Source: Defluviicoccus sp. (GTDB taxonomy: Bacteria; Pseudomonadota; Alphaproteobacteria; MPNO01). Taken from it: a stretch of 36,189 nt of DNA. Below are positions 1 through 8,143 of the stretch, one piece after another. The notes under the pieces are model-generated. The model was not told where the DNA came from. It did not search any database and worked only from the letters and a program-made list of their open reading frames with translations. Location of the stretch: contig JAPPGP010000077.1 of NCBI GenBank assembly GCA_028821395.1, positions 1-36,189 on the forward strand. The letters are read 5' to 3'. A program made the translations under genes and the position numbers. The number at the start of each line of letters is the position of its first letter. The first letter of the stretch is position 1.

Positions 1-233
1 CACTCAACCCTCCCGCGCTCAAGCATCAGGGGGTGGGAGGCGTCCATCCCATTTCTCGGCCCGCGAGGCCGCCGGTGGGGAGCGGGGGCAGCGCCCATGG
101 GTGCCCGGATCAAGTCCGGGGTGACAACAGGGCGGGGCGGCGACGATTTCGCCCATCGGGGCAGAGCCCGCCCCGAAGGCTAAACCGGACAGCAGAGGAT
201 CAAGTCCAGGCAAGACGAATGGCGGGACAGGCG
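1..233. repeat. Gene-free edge with REP-like palindrome fragments
   Basis: No convincing gene is seen before the acetyltransferase stop codon at 234. A short palindrome with arms CCCGGA (104-109) and TCCGGG (115-120) around TCAAG is followed directly by GTGACAACA. A degenerate second copy of the core (GGATCAAGTCCAGG) lies near 198-211. The same cores recur near 5160, 13860 and 15030, so this is one dispersed intergenic repeat family. The open frames here are by-products of the repeat. Confidence 0.55.
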
Positions 234-1100
234 CTACCCCAGCTCCGGCCCGGCGAGCGCGTAGACCATGTCGGCGTCGTCGAGCGGACGCGAGCGCCCG
301 CGCAGCATGCGGATATAGGGGCGCTGATAGGCGAAGCCGGACGCCCCGAGCCAGCCGATCAGCGCCCCGTGCCGGTCGGGGCAGTCGATCACCGCCTGGC
401 CGTCGACCCCGGCGAGCGCTCGCGCGGCGAGCGCAATCGCGACCTCCGTGTCGTCGGCCACCAGCGGCCCGATCTGGGTCGCCTGGCGCCCGTCGCGGGC
501 GAGCGCGTAGCCGGCGACTCGGTCCTCGTCCCGGGCGACGAAGGCGCGCCCGGGAAGGCGCGCCATCAGCGAGGCGAGCAGCGCCCGCCGGTCGCCGCCG
601 AAGGCGCGCGCATCGAGCGCCGCAATCGCCGGAAGGTCGGAGGCCCCGGCGGGCGCGACCTCCGCCACCGGCGCGGCGGCGGGCGCCACGGAGGACGCCC
701 AGCGGCGCTCGATCCGGTAGATGTCCTCGAAGCCGAGATGCCGGTAGACCTCGCGCCCGTCGGGGGTCGCGTCAAGCCCGGCCACGGTGCCGGCGCGTTC
801 CAGATCGGCGAGCACCCGGTTCGTCAGCTCGGTCGCGATGCCGCGCCGCCGCCAGGCCGGGCTCACCAGCACCATGCACACCCAGGCGAAGCCGCCATAG
901 CCGAGCGCCATGGCCGAGCCGACCAGCCTGCCAGCCGCGTCGGTCCGCCCGTAGCCAAACCCGTTGGCCAGCATGTAGCGCCAGTCCGCCCTGTTCTGGT
1001 TCCAGCCGATCTCTTCGGACAGCGCCGCCCCGCGCGCGGCGTCGCCGGCGGTCAGCCGCGCCAGCGCGAGCCCGTCAAAAGGATCCGTCGCGGCTGTCAT
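234..1100 (-). CDS. Tandem GNAT-type N-acetyltransferase
   Basis: A 288-residue acyl-CoA-dependent acetyltransferase; the substrate cannot be told. The N-terminal half is a GNAT domain with the acetyl-CoA pyrophosphate-binding loop RRRGIAT at residues 84-90, preceded by the beta-4 strand VCMVLVSP, and the usual GNAT '[11 protein letters not shown]' ending near 130. After an Ala/Pro-rich linker (about 140-155) comes a second GNAT-like half ending '[15 protein letters not shown]', the layout of YitH-type proteins. I start at the ATG at 1100 (MTAATDPF); the open frame runs further upstream but only inside the preceding gene. The start lies 26 bp inside the end of the upstream epimerase gene, so the two are probably co-transcribed. 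Last gene of a three-gene minus-strand unit. Confidence 0.8.
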   Translation of the reverse strand: MTAATDPFDGLALARLTAGDAARGAALSEEIGWNQNRADWRYMLANGFGYGRTDAAGRLVGSAMALGYGGFAWVCMVLVSPAWRRRGIATELTNRVLADLERAGTVAGLDATPDGREVYRHLGFEDIYRIERRWASSVAPAAAPVAEVAPAGASDLPAIAALDARAFGGDRRALLASLMARLPGRAFVARDEDRVAGYALARDGRQATQIGPLVADDTEVAIALAARALAGVDGQAVIDCPDRHGALIGWLGASGFAYQRPYIRMLRGRSRPLDDADMVYALAGPELG

Positions 1101-2112
1101 AATCCGTCGGCTTGTCCAGGCTCTGCATGCCGCGCCCGACCCAGTCGGCGACCCAGTCGACCATCCGCGCGAGCGGCACGCGGGGATAGCCGAGCAGCGC
1201 GTGGCAGGAAGACGCATCGGTGAGCCAGCCGCGCTCGGCCTCCCGGCCCACGAAGACGGGCGTCCTCCCCATGCGTTCGCCGAACGCGGCGGCCAGCGCG
1301 CGGATGCTTAACGTTTCGGGTCCGCTGACGTTGAGCGGCGTCGTCGGCGTGGTGCAATGGGCGAGGCAGCGGAGCGCCACCGCGTTCGCGTCGCCCTGCC
1401 AGATCACGTTGACGTGCCCCGCGGTCACGTCGATCTCCGCGCCGTCCCGGACCTTGTGGGCCACGTCGCAGAGCACGCCGTAGCGCATGTCGATTGCGTA
1501 GTTGAGGCGGATCAGCCGGCCCGGCGTCCCGTGCTTCGCCGAGAAGTACTCGAAGCCGCGCTCGCGGGCGACGCAGGACTGCGCGTACTCCCCCAGCGCG
1601 CCGGGCGGCGTCGCCTCGTTCGCCCCGCCGCCGCCGATCTCGACCCAGGGGTAGACGTTGCCGGTGGAGAAGGCGGCGATCCGGGAATCGCGGAACACCT
1701 CCGCCACGATCGCCGGGACCAGCGCGTTCATCGCCCAGGTGAGCGGCAGGTTTCCCGTCGTGCCGAACTTGCGCCCGGCCATGAAGACCACGTTGTCGAG
1801 ACGCGGCAGCGCGTCCACGGCTTCGCGGTGGAGCAGATCGGCCCGGATCGTCTCGATATCCCAGCCCTCGAGCTTCGCCCGCAGGCCGGGCTCGGAGAAC
1901 CGGGCGACGCCGACGATGCGCTTCTCCGGGGCCGCGCGCCTGGCGAGCCGCGCCAGAGTCGGCCCCATCTTGCCGCCGACGCCGAGGATCAGGATGTCGC
2001 CGTCCACCGCAGCGAGATCGTCGATCAGCGCCGGATCGGGCCGGGTCATGAACTCTTCCAGCGCGTCGACGTCGGCGAAGCGCTCGGGTAGCGGATCGGT
2101 ACGCCCGGTCAC
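1075..2112 (-). CDS. NAD(P)-dependent epimerase/dehydratase family protein (extended SDR)
   Basis: A 345-residue Rossmann-fold protein. The nucleotide-binding loop GVGGKMG is at 44-50, a GxxGxxG variant. The central strand ending FSTGNVYP (148-155) and a tyrosine at 176 sit where extended short-chain dehydrogenases carry the Ser and Tyr of the active site. The tyrosine is followed by AQSC, so the lysine of the usual YxxxK is replaced by Cys180; catalysis may be altered or the protein may only bind nucleotide. The start is GTG at 2112, supported by a GAGG ribosome site about 7 nt upstream and a gap of only 9 nt from the amidohydrolase stop. It overlaps the downstream acetyltransferase by 26 bp. 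Substrate unknown. Confidence 0.8.
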   Translation of the reverse strand: MTGRTDPLPERFADVDALEEFMTRPDPALIDDLAAVDGDILILGVGGKMGPTLARLARRAAPEKRIVGVARFSEPGLRAKLEGWDIETIRADLLHREAVDALPRLDNVVFMAGRKFGTTGNLPLTWAMNALVPAIVAEVFRDSRIAAFSTGNVYPWVEIGGGGANEATPPGALGEYAQSCVARERGFEYFSAKHGTPGRLIRLNYAIDMRYGVLCDVAHKVRDGAEIDVTAGHVNVIWQGDANAVALRCLAHCTTPTTPLNVSGPETLSIRALAAAFGERMGRTPVFVGREAERGWLTDASSCHALLGYPRVPLARMVDWVADWVGRGMQSLDKPTDYDSRDGSF

Positions 2113-2121
2113 CCGCGGACC

Positions 2122-3003
2122 TCAGAACCCGAACAGCGCGGCCGGGTTGTCGACCAGCATGCGGTGGCGGGTCGCCGCGTCCGGCACCATGACGGGAACC
2201 AGGTCGACCAGGTCGCCGTCGTCGCACATCTCGCCCGGCGCCCAGCGCTGGGTATGCGGCCAGTCGGTGCCCCAGATCAGGCGGTCCGGCGCGGCGGCGA
2301 CGGTGGCATGGACGAACGGCATCACGTCGTCATAGGGGTGGCCGGTCCTGCTGAGCCGCTCGGCGCAGCAGATCTTGGCCCAGACATGCGGCTCGCGGGC
2401 GAGGTCGAGATAGGCCCGGAAGCCCGGCTGTTCGAGCCCTTGGGCGACGTCGATGCGGCCGAAATGGTCGATCACCACGGGGATCGGGATCTGCGCGATC
2501 CACTCGGCCGCCTCGATCAGCTGTTCCGGCATGGCGTGCAGCGTCACCGACCATCCATGCGGCGCGATGGCCGCGATCACCCGGTCGAACATGGCGAGGT
2601 CCATGCCGCCGCCGGCGCCGGCGAACAGGGTGAGACGCACGCCGCGGGCGCCCTGGTCGTGGAAGGCCTTGTAGTCCGCCGCGGAGAACCGGTCGTCCGC
2701 CTTGATCACCGCGCGGAACCGCCCGTCCGAGCGCGCCACGGCATCGAGCGTGACGGCGTTGTCGAAGCCGTGCCCCATCGGCTGGGTCACGACGCCGCGG
2801 TCGATGCCGAGCAGCCCGGCGAGGTTGACATAGTGCTCGAACGGCGCGGTCGCCGGGACGTAGACCTTGGTCTCGGCGAACGGGAAGCGGTCGGGCGGGC
2901 CCATGACGTGAAAGTGGCTGTCGCACGCCCCCTCCGGCAGCCGGAACGCGGGGCGACGCGGGTTGGGAACCGGCGGGTAGGCGATCGGCAGATATTCGCT
3001 CAT
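2122..3003 (-). CDS. Amidohydrolase family 2 protein, LigI-like lactonase/hydrolase
   Basis: A 293-residue TIM-barrel metal hydrolase. CDSHFHVMGP (27-36) provides the N-terminal HxH metal pair (H30, H32); His156 (TLHAMPE), His180 (VIDHFGR) and Asp247 (GTDWPH) are the other expected ligand or catalytic positions. The 'FHVMGP' and 'GTDWPH' phrases are typical of 2-pyrone-4,6-dicarboxylate lactonase (LigI) and related enzymes, which open cyclic esters or act on carboxylic acids in aromatic catabolism. The real substrate is unknown. It is the first gene of a minus-strand trio with the epimerase (9-nt gap) and acetyltransferase. It is divergent from the toxin-antitoxin pair beginning at 3138. Confidence 0.82.
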   Translation of the reverse strand: MSEYLPIAYPPVPNPRRPAFRLPEGACDSHFHVMGPPDRFPFAETKVYVPATAPFEHYVNLAGLLGIDRGVVTQPMGHGFDNAVTLDAVARSDGRFRAVIKADDRFSAADYKAFHDQGARGVRLTLFAGAGGGMDLAMFDRVIAAIAPHGWSVTLHAMPEQLIEAAEWIAQIPIPVVIDHFGRIDVAQGLEQPGFRAYLDLAREPHVWAKICCAERLSRTGHPYDDVMPFVHATVAAAPDRLIWGTDWPHTQRWAPGEMCDDGDLVDLVPVMVPDAATRHRMLVDNPAALFGF

Positions 3004-3098
3004 CGCCGGTCAGCCTAGTGGGTCGCGGACCCGGCGTCCATTTGGTGGACGGACCGGGTAAGGAGAGGGTCCGCATCGGCGCCTGGAAACACAGACCA

Positions 3099-3120
3099 TA
3101 TAACGCTAATTTGAGTGATA
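3099..3120 (+). promoter_or_regulatory. Possible promoter and operator of the RES-Xre module
   Basis: This short AT-rich patch in a GC-rich surrounding lies 18-39 nt before the antitoxin start. It contains TATAAC (3099-3104), a plausible -10 element, overlapping an imperfect inverted repeat TAACGCT (3101-3107) and AGTGATA (3114-3120), which match at 5 of 7 positions. Antitoxins of this class commonly autorepress from such sites. No clear -35 box is visible, so this is tentative. Confidence 0.3.
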
Positions 3121-3137
3121 AGACCTGAGGTTCGGTC

Positions 3138-3488
3138 ATGCGCTTCGAGGAATTCGTCGACGATCAGATGTTCTCCCCGGCGCTGATCGCCGATGCGCTG
3201 CGCACCACTAAATCCGAGATCGCCGCCACGCTGGGCCTGGGCAAGGATGCGTTCGCGCGCGCGTCGCGGATTCGCGCCCGCAAGACCCAGACCCGGCTGC
3301 GCCAGATGCTGGAAATCCTGCACCGGGTCGAGGCCGCGACGGGATCGCCGCTGGCCGCCTATGCCTGGTTCCGGGCGGAGCCGCTGCCCGGTTTCGGAGG
3401 GGCGACTCCGGACCGGCTGCTGCGCGAGGGACGGGCCGGCGAGGTGCACGCCTATCTCGACCGGATCGCGGCGGGCGGCTACGCCTGA
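3138..3488 (+). CDS. Xre/MbcA/ParS-type antitoxin
   Basis: A 116-residue antitoxin of a type II system. The N-terminal half (about 8-50) is a helix-turn-helix-like region with 'SKSEIAATLGLGKDAFAR'-type spacing, shorter than a standard Xre domain. The C-terminal half (about 52-115) reads as the MbcA/ParS/Xre toxin-binding domain (DUF2384 family): LRQMLEILHRV, then AYAWFRAEPLPGFGGATPDRLL and a closing helix 'VHAYLDRIAAGGYA'. That phrase, with the W-F-x-x-x-P and G-x-T-P positions, is diagnostic. Start ATG at 3138 with GAGG at 3127-3130. Its stop codon overlaps the ribosome site of the RES toxin 9 nt downstream. Predicted to bind and neutralise the toxin and repress the operon. Confidence 0.9.
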   Translation: MRFEEFVDDQMFSPALIADALRTTKSEIAATLGLGKDAFARASRIRARKTQTRLRQMLEILHRVEAATGSPLAAYAWFRAEPLPGFGGATPDRLLREGRAGEVHAYLDRIAAGGYA

Positions 3489-3497
3489 GGCGCCGCG

Positions 3498-4001
3498 ATG
3501 CGCTTACGCGCGACGGCGTACCGCGCGCACAACCCGCAATGGGCCTGGACGCCGCTCTCCGGCGAGGGGGCGCGGCGTCACGGCGGGCGCTTCAACCGGC
3601 GCGGCGTGCCGGCGCTCTACACCTCGCTCTCCCCGCTGACCGCGATCCGCGAGGCCCAGCCCTTGGGTAGGCCGATGCAGCCGCTCATCCTCTGCGCATA
3701 TGCGGTCGACGCCGAGCCGGTCTTCGACGCGCTGGATGCGGAGAGCCGGCGAGAGATCGGAGTGGCCGCGTCCGAACTCGCCTGCCCGACCTGGGAGGCG
3801 GACATGCTGGCGGGCAGGGTCGCGGCATCGCAGGCACTGGCCGACCGGCTGATCGCGGCAGGGTTCGCCGGGATGCGCGTGCGAAGCTTCGCCGCGGGGA
3901 CCGCTCCGGACGACCTCAACCTGGTGCTGTGGCGCTGGGGAGACGACCGCCCCGCCCGCATCGCATTGATCGACGACGAGGGACGGCTCCGGCCGATGTG
4001 A
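3498..4001 (+). CDS. RES-domain toxin (NAD+-degrading family)
   Basis: A 167-residue RES-family toxin of about the usual length. Arg31 (GGRFN), Tyr41 (ALYTS) and Glu52 (AIREA) occupy the conserved polar positions that name the family, and the C-terminal part has the Ser of RVRSFAAG plus the NLVLWRW strand. Family members deplete NAD+ by glycohydrolysis or phosphorolysis, causing growth arrest; that activity is inferred here. The ATG at 3498 is preceded by TGAGG, which overlaps the antitoxin stop codon, so translation is probably coupled. All key residues and both ends are present, so the module appears intact. Confidence 0.9.
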   Translation: MRLRATAYRAHNPQWAWTPLSGEGARRHGGRFNRRGVPALYTSLSPLTAIREAQPLGRPMQPLILCAYAVDAEPVFDALDAESRREIGVAASELACPTWEADMLAGRVAASQALADRLIAAGFAGMRVRSFAAGTAPDDLNLVLWRWGDDRPARIALIDDEGRLRPM

Positions 4002-4068
4002 CGGAGGCCGACGGCATGGATGGCTGCGCGCTTGACCCCCGCCCTGCCCTCCGGCTTAGTCGGGAGCC

Positions 4069-5130
4069 ATGGGGCTAGCGCGAGACGACATACCGGCGGC
4101 GGTGCGGGATCTGATCCGCCGCGGCACGGTCATCCCCGCTCATCCGCTGGCGCTCGATGCGGAGCGCAGGCTGGATGCGCGGCGCCAGCGCGCACTCGCG
4201 CGCTACTACCTCGATGCCGGGGCGGGCGGGCTCGCGGTCGGCGTCCACGCGACCCAGTTCGCGATCCGCGAGGCGGGGCTCTACGAGAACGTGCTGGAGA
4301 TCGCGGCGGCGACGGCCGCGGACTGGACCGACCGCCCGGTCGCGATGATCGCGGGACTCGCCGGGCGGACCGGCCAGGCGGTCGCCGAGGCGCGGATCGC
4401 GGTCGGGCTCGGCTACCACGCCGGGCTGTTGAGCCTGGGCGCGATGCGGGACGATTCGGAGGATGCGCTGGTCGCCCACTGCCGCCGCGTCGCCGAGGAG
4501 ATCCCGCTGGTCGGCTTCTACCTCCAGCCCGCGGTGGGCGGCCGTCCGCTGTCGGCCGCGTTCTGGCGGCGGTTCGCGGAGATCGACAACGCCATCGCGG
4601 TCAAGGCCGCGCCGTTCGACCGCTACCGCACCGTCGACGTGGTGCGCGGCATCGTCGAGGCGGGCGCGGAGGACCGGATCGCGGTCTATACCGGCAATGA
4701 CGACCATATCGTGCTCGACCTCGCGGTTCCGGTTGCGGTCCGTCGCGGCGGCGAGGAAGTCCGGGTGCGCATCCGCGGCGGGCTGCTCGGCCATTGGAGC
4801 GTGTGGACCGAGCGCGCGGTCGCCCTGCTCGCGCGCATCCACGCGGCGGTGGACGGGGGCGCGGTCGACCAGGACCTGCTGGCGCTGGACTCGCGCGTCA
4901 CCGACTGCAACGGCGCCATCTTCGACGTCGCCAACGCCTTCCGCGGCTGCATCGCGGGCTGCCACGAGATATTGCGGCGCCAGGGCCTGCTGGAGGGTAT
5001 CTGGTGCCTCGACCCCGACGAGACGCTGAGCCCCGGCCAGGAATCTGAGATCGACCGGATCTGCGCCGCCCACCCCGACCTCGCCGACGACGATTTCGTC
5101 GCCGCCAATCTGGAACGCTGGCTGGGGTAG
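4069..5130 (+). CDS. Dihydrodipicolinate synthase (DapA) family aldolase/lyase
   Basis: A 353-residue class I aldolase-type TIM barrel, longer than DapA itself (about 290). The Schiff-base lysine is probably K179 (NAIAVKAAPFDRYRT), and Tyr151 (VGFYLQP) sits where DapA-like enzymes place the catalytic tyrosine. The glycine-rich G-x-T/N-E-x pyruvate-binding loop is not recognisable; the matching place reads GVHATQF (59-65). The substrate may therefore not be pyruvate plus an aldehyde in the usual way. The C-terminal ~100 residues, with Cys-rich phrases 'DCNGAIFDVANAFRGCIAGCHE', extend beyond the barrel. Single gene, ending convergently with the 5258 gene over a REP-like palindrome. A biosynthetic DapA role is unlikely. 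Confidence 0.78.
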   Translation: MGLARDDIPAAVRDLIRRGTVIPAHPLALDAERRLDARRQRALARYYLDAGAGGLAVGVHATQFAIREAGLYENVLEIAAATAADWTDRPVAMIAGLAGRTGQAVAEARIAVGLGYHAGLLSLGAMRDDSEDALVAHCRRVAEEIPLVGFYLQPAVGGRPLSAAFWRRFAEIDNAIAVKAAPFDRYRTVDVVRGIVEAGAEDRIAVYTGNDDHIVLDLAVPVAVRRGGEEVRVRIRGGLLGHWSVWTERAVALLARIHAAVDGGAVDQDLLALDSRVTDCNGAIFDVANAFRGCIAGCHEILRRQGLLEGIWCLDPDETLSPGQESEIDRICAAHPDLADDDFVAANLERWLG

Positions 5131-5155
5131 GGCGGCTTCTCCCGCCGCCCCCCAC

Positions 5156-5251
5156 CGTCATGCCCGGACTTGTTCCGGGCATCTCCCTCGGCGGGTTGCG
5201 TGCGGGGCGGTGGCGGCGTGGATGGCTGGAACGAGCCCGGCCATGACGAAT
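5156..5251. repeat. REP-like palindrome between convergent genes
   Basis: A perfect 9-bp inverted repeat, ATGCCCGGA (5160-5168) and TCCGGGCAT (5174-5182) around CTTGT, is preceded by GTC. A related half-site, GCCCGGCCATGACGAATGA, follows at about 5234-5252. The first core is a common alphaproteobacterial intergenic palindrome. Lying between two converging stop codons, it could also stall transcription from both sides, though no T-tract follows. Confidence 0.6.
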
Positions 5252-5257
5252 GAGGAC

Positions 5258-6247
5258 TCACACCCGCGCGCTCTCCCGCGTCGCCGGGTGGAACAGCTCT
5301 TCCGGGTCCATCTCGCGGGCGGCCAGCCCCTGGGCGTGCGAGTAGCGCGCGACCGCCTGCAATTCGCGCAGATTGTCGCGGAACCCGTAGGGCCAGATGT
5401 CGGGGCCGAGCAGCGCCCGCGTGGCCTCGATCTCGGCGGCGATCCAGGGCAGAGACACGTGCGGCGCGGTGGCGTCGCCGAGCGCGGCGACGGCGATGTT
5501 CTTGGCCTCGAGGAACGCCTTGTAGAGGCTCGCCGGCAGCCAGGGATGCGCCTCGGCCAGGCTCTCGCGCAGCACCACGAGGTGCATGATCGGGTAGAGC
5601 TCGGTCTTGCGGTACCAAGCCTCCTCCGCCGCCCGGTAGTCGGGGAAGAGCCGCCGCACGTCATCTCCCGCCCCGAAGCAGGAGGGCGCGCGGGCGCTGA
5701 TCAGCGCCGGGATCTCGCCCGCCGCCAGCATGGCCGACAGGCTGCGCCCGCCGGGGAGCGGCTTTACGGCGATCTCCGGCGGCAGGTCGAGCGTGAACGC
5801 GCCGTAGCGGCCCGGCTGCTCCAGCCCGCCGGTGCGCCAGACGATGTCGGACGGCATCACGCCGTACTCGTCCTCCAGCATGCCGCGTACCCAGAGCGCG
5901 GCGGTCATGGCGTAGACCGGAACCCCCACCTCCTTCCCCATGAGGTCCCCGGGCCGCTCTATCCCTGAATCGGCGCGCACATAGATCGCCGAGTGGCGGA
6001 ACATGCGCGAGGTGAAGACGGGGATGCCGATATAGGGGATCTCGCCGCGCGAGCGGGCGAGCACGAAGGAGGACAGCGACACCTCGGCCACGTCGAACTC
6101 GGCGTTGGTGAAAGTCCGGTAGGAGGTCTCCTCGATAGGGATCGGGAAATAGGCGATTTCGCAGCCCTCGACCGCGACCCGCCCGTCGATGACCGGCCGC
6201 ACCCGGTCGTAGTCGCCGGTCGCGATGGTGAGCGGGAGCTTCGCCAT
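5258..6247 (-). CDS. 4,5-dihydroxyphthalate decarboxylase-like protein
   Basis: A 329-residue protein resembling Pht5-type 4,5-dihydroxyphthalate decarboxylases, which have a periplasmic-binding-protein fold but no signal peptide. Recognisable phrases are 'LTIATGDYDRVRPV' at the N-terminus, FDVAEVSLSSFV (51-62), GVPVYAMTAALWVRGML and the 'EYGV...DIVWRTGGLEQPGR' block (128-147). Members either decarboxylate aromatic acids or bind small acids; which applies cannot be told. Start ATG at 6247, 8 nt after the stop of the BKACE gene. Third gene of a tight operon with the cyclase and BKACE genes, consistent with cytoplasmic processing of a ring-derived acid. Confidence 0.78.
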   Translation of the reverse strand: MAKLPLTIATGDYDRVRPVIDGRVAVEGCEIAYFPIPIEETSYRTFTNAEFDVAEVSLSSFVLARSRGEIPYIGIPVFTSRMFRHSAIYVRADSGIERPGDLMGKEVGVPVYAMTAALWVRGMLEDEYGVMPSDIVWRTGGLEQPGRYGAFTLDLPPEIAVKPLPGGRSLSAMLAAGEIPALISARAPSCFGAGDDVRRLFPDYRAAEEAWYRKTELYPIMHLVVLRESLAEAHPWLPASLYKAFLEAKNIAVAALGDATAPHVSLPWIAAEIEATRALLGPDIWPYGFRDNLRELQAVARYSHAQGLAAREMDPEELFHPATRESARV

Positions 6248-6255
6248 GCCTCGGG

Positions 6256-7191
6256 TCAGAAGCCGACCGCGTCGCCGCCCTTGAGATCGAGCCTCGCGCG
6301 CGCCTCCTCGGGCGTCGCCACCTCGAGCGACAGCTCCTCGACGATGCGGCGGATCTTGGCGACCTGCTGGGCGTTCGACTCGGCAAGCTGGCCACGCGCC
6401 AGATACAGGCTGTCCTCCAGCCCCACGCGCACATTGCCGCCCATCATCGCGCCCATCGTGCACAGGCTCATCTGGTGCCGCCCGGCGCCCAGGATCGACC
6501 ACTCGTAGTCCTTGCCGAACAGCCGGTCGGCGGTCTGCTTCATGAACACCAGGTTCTCCTTGTCGGTGCCGATGCCGCCGAGGATGCCGAAGATGGTCTG
6601 CACGAAGAGCGGCGGGCGGACCAGCCCGCGGTCGAGGAAGTAGGCGAGGTTGTAGAGATGGCCGACATCGTAGCACTCGAACTCGAAGCGGGTGCCGTGC
6701 GCCTCCCCCAAGTCCCTGAGGATGCGCTCTATGTCCTTGAACGTGTTGCGGAAGATGAAGTCGTCGGTGCCGCGCAGATAGGGCTCCTCCCAGTCGTATT
6801 TCCAGGTCTCGATGCGGTCGGCGGCCTGGAAGATGCCGAAATTGATCGAGCCCATGTTGAGCGAGGCGACCTCGGGCCTGGCGACCAGCGCCGCGGCCAT
6901 GCGCTCTTCCACGGTCATGCCGAGCCCGCCGCCGGTGGTGATGTTGATCACCGCGTCCGAGTTCTGCTTGATCCTGGGCAGGAACTCCATGAACACTGCG
7001 GGGTCCGGCGTCGGCCTGCCGTCCTTCGGATCGCGGGCGTGCAGATGCAGGATCGAGGCGCCCGCCTCCGCCGCGCCGATCGCCTGCTCGGCCACCTGGT
7101 CCGGGGTGAGCGGCAAATGGTCCGACATCGAGGGGGTGTGGATCGCGCCGGTTACCGCGCAGGTGATGATGACCTTGTCGTCCTTCGCCAT
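6256..7191 (-). CDS. Beta-keto acid cleavage enzyme family protein (BKACE, DUF849)
   Basis: A 311-residue TIM-barrel zinc enzyme. HLHARDP (49-55) supplies the two metal histidines H49 and H51 of the family, preceded by ITCAVTGAIHTPS (9-21) and followed by the TTGGG loop near 89. The length matches the family. BKACE enzymes condense a beta-keto acid with acetyl-CoA to give acetoacetate and a new CoA ester; the founding member is 3-keto-5-aminohexanoate cleavage enzyme (Kce). Which keto acid is used here is not deducible. Start ATG at 7191, 11 nt after the cyclase stop. Middle gene of the 5258-7979 operon, so its substrate may be made by the cyclase-family hydrolase. Confidence 0.88.
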   Translation of the reverse strand: MAKDDKVIITCAVTGAIHTPSMSDHLPLTPDQVAEQAIGAAEAGASILHLHARDPKDGRPTPDPAVFMEFLPRIKQNSDAVINITTGGGLGMTVEERMAAALVARPEVASLNMGSINFGIFQAADRIETWKYDWEEPYLRGTDDFIFRNTFKDIERILRDLGEAHGTRFEFECYDVGHLYNLAYFLDRGLVRPPLFVQTIFGILGGIGTDKENLVFMKQTADRLFGKDYEWSILGAGRHQMSLCTMGAMMGGNVRVGLEDSLYLARGQLAESNAQQVAKIRRIVEELSLEVATPEEARARLDLKGGDAVGF

Positions 7192-7202
7192 GTCGGTCCC
7201 TC

Positions 7203-7979
7203 CTATTCGTCGAAGATGGCGACCGCGCGGGTCCAGCCCGCCGATGCGCCGGTGATCTTGACCGGGAAGCAGGACACCGTGAACCCGGTCGCCGGGAGCT
7301 GCTCCAGATTGCCGAGCTTCTCGATCTGGCAGTAGCCGATCTCGCGCCCCGCCTTGTGGCCTTCCCAGACGATGGCCGGATCGCCGGTCTCCTCCCAGCG
7401 CGCCTTGGTATAGACGAACGGCGCGTCCCAGCTCCAGCCGTCGGTGCCGCAGACCCGCACCCCGCGTTCGGTGAGGTACATGGTGGCGTCGCGTCCCATG
7501 CCGCAGCCGCGCGAGACATAGTCGTCCTCGCCGTAGCGCCGCCCGGCGGCGGTGTTGACCAGCACGATGTCGAGCGGCTTCAGCGCGTGGCCGATCCGCG
7601 AGAGCTCGGCCTCGATGTCGTCCGGGCTCACCACGTAGCCGTCGGCGAAGCCGCGGAAGTCGAGCTTGACGCCGGGCTGGAAGCACCATTCGAGCGGCAC
7701 CTCGTCGATCGCGATCGCGCGCTTGCCGCCGTCCATCGTCGAGTGGTAGTGCCACGGCGCATCGACATGGGTGCCGTTGTGGGTCGAGAGCTTGATCCAC
7801 TCGATCGCCCAGCCCTCGCGGTCGGGGAGCTGGTCGGGCTCCAGCCCCGGAAAGAACGCGCAAAGCTGTTCCGCGGTCTGTTGGTGGGTCTCGTACGCGA
7901 TCTCCGGCTCGAACCCCGGCGGGTCGGAGCGGATGCCCGATTCCAGCGGAACCGAGATGTCGACGAAGCGGCGCGCCAT
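7203..7979 (-). CDS. Cyclase family protein (KynB-like metal-dependent hydrolase)
   Basis: A 258-residue protein of the cyclase/kynurenine formamidase family. The metal-binding signature HxGTHxDxxxH is present exactly at residues 67-77 (HNGTHVDAPWH). N-terminal 'FVDISVPLESGIRSDPPG' and C-terminal 'FTVSCFPVKITGASAGWTRAVAIF' also fit the family, which includes formamidases, isatin hydrolases and related amide or lactone hydrolases. First gene of the minus-strand operon with BKACE and the decarboxylase-like protein. Likely job: hydrolytic ring or amide opening that feeds the BKACE step. It is too divergent to call true KynB, and no other kynurenine gene lies next to it. Confidence 0.85.
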   Translation of the reverse strand: MARRFVDISVPLESGIRSDPPGFEPEIAYETHQQTAEQLCAFFPGLEPDQLPDREGWAIEWIKLSTHNGTHVDAPWHYHSTMDGGKRAIAIDEVPLEWCFQPGVKLDFRGFADGYVVSPDDIEAELSRIGHALKPLDIVLVNTAAGRRYGEDDYVSRGCGMGRDATMYLTERGVRVCGTDGWSWDAPFVYTKARWEETGDPAIVWEGHKAGREIGYCQIEKLGNLEQLPATGFTVSCFPVKITGASAGWTRAVAIFDE

Positions 7980-8092
7980 CGCTTGCTCCCCTCTTGCACC
8001 ACCCGCCGCAGATTAGGGCGTTCGCCGGGTGCGCAAAAGTGGGGTAGGCCCGTCGACCCGCAGCCGCGCGCCTTGGTCGCGGCGCCGATGGG

Positions 8093-8138
8093 TGGAAATA
8101 GCCGGCCCCGACACAATACAATCGGCCCCGGCGGAGGG
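8093..8138 (+). promoter_or_regulatory. Possible promoter and strong ribosome site of the 8144 gene pair
   Basis: TACAAT (8117-8122) could be a -10 element with TGGAAA (8093-8098) as a weak -35 at 18-nt spacing. GGAGG (8133-8137) stands 6 nt before the ATG at 8144 and is one of the better ribosome sites in the window. The promoter call rests on base content and spacing only. Confidence 0.3.
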
Positions 8139-8143
8139 TTGCG

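Noticed and set aside
33-1223. Long plus-strand open frame of 396 codons
   Set aside because: It is antisense to the acetyltransferase and epimerase genes; its Arg/Gly/Pro/His-rich translation is typical of the complement of GC-rich coding DNA.
4020-4700. 226-codon plus-strand frame overlapping the DapA-like gene
   Set aside because: Arg/Gly-rich shadow frame; the DapA-like frame contains the conserved lysine and tyrosine regions.
5258-7519. Single 753-codon fused frame covering the decarboxylase-like gene and part of BKACE
   Set aside because: Only residues from the ATG at 6247 onward are protein-like; the upstream part is the wrong frame of the BKACE gene, which is clear in its own frame with correct starts.
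7203-7979. Kynurenine formamidase (kynB) by name
   Set aside because: Only the general cyclase-family metal motif is shown, and no kynurenine genes are near, so the broader family name is safer.
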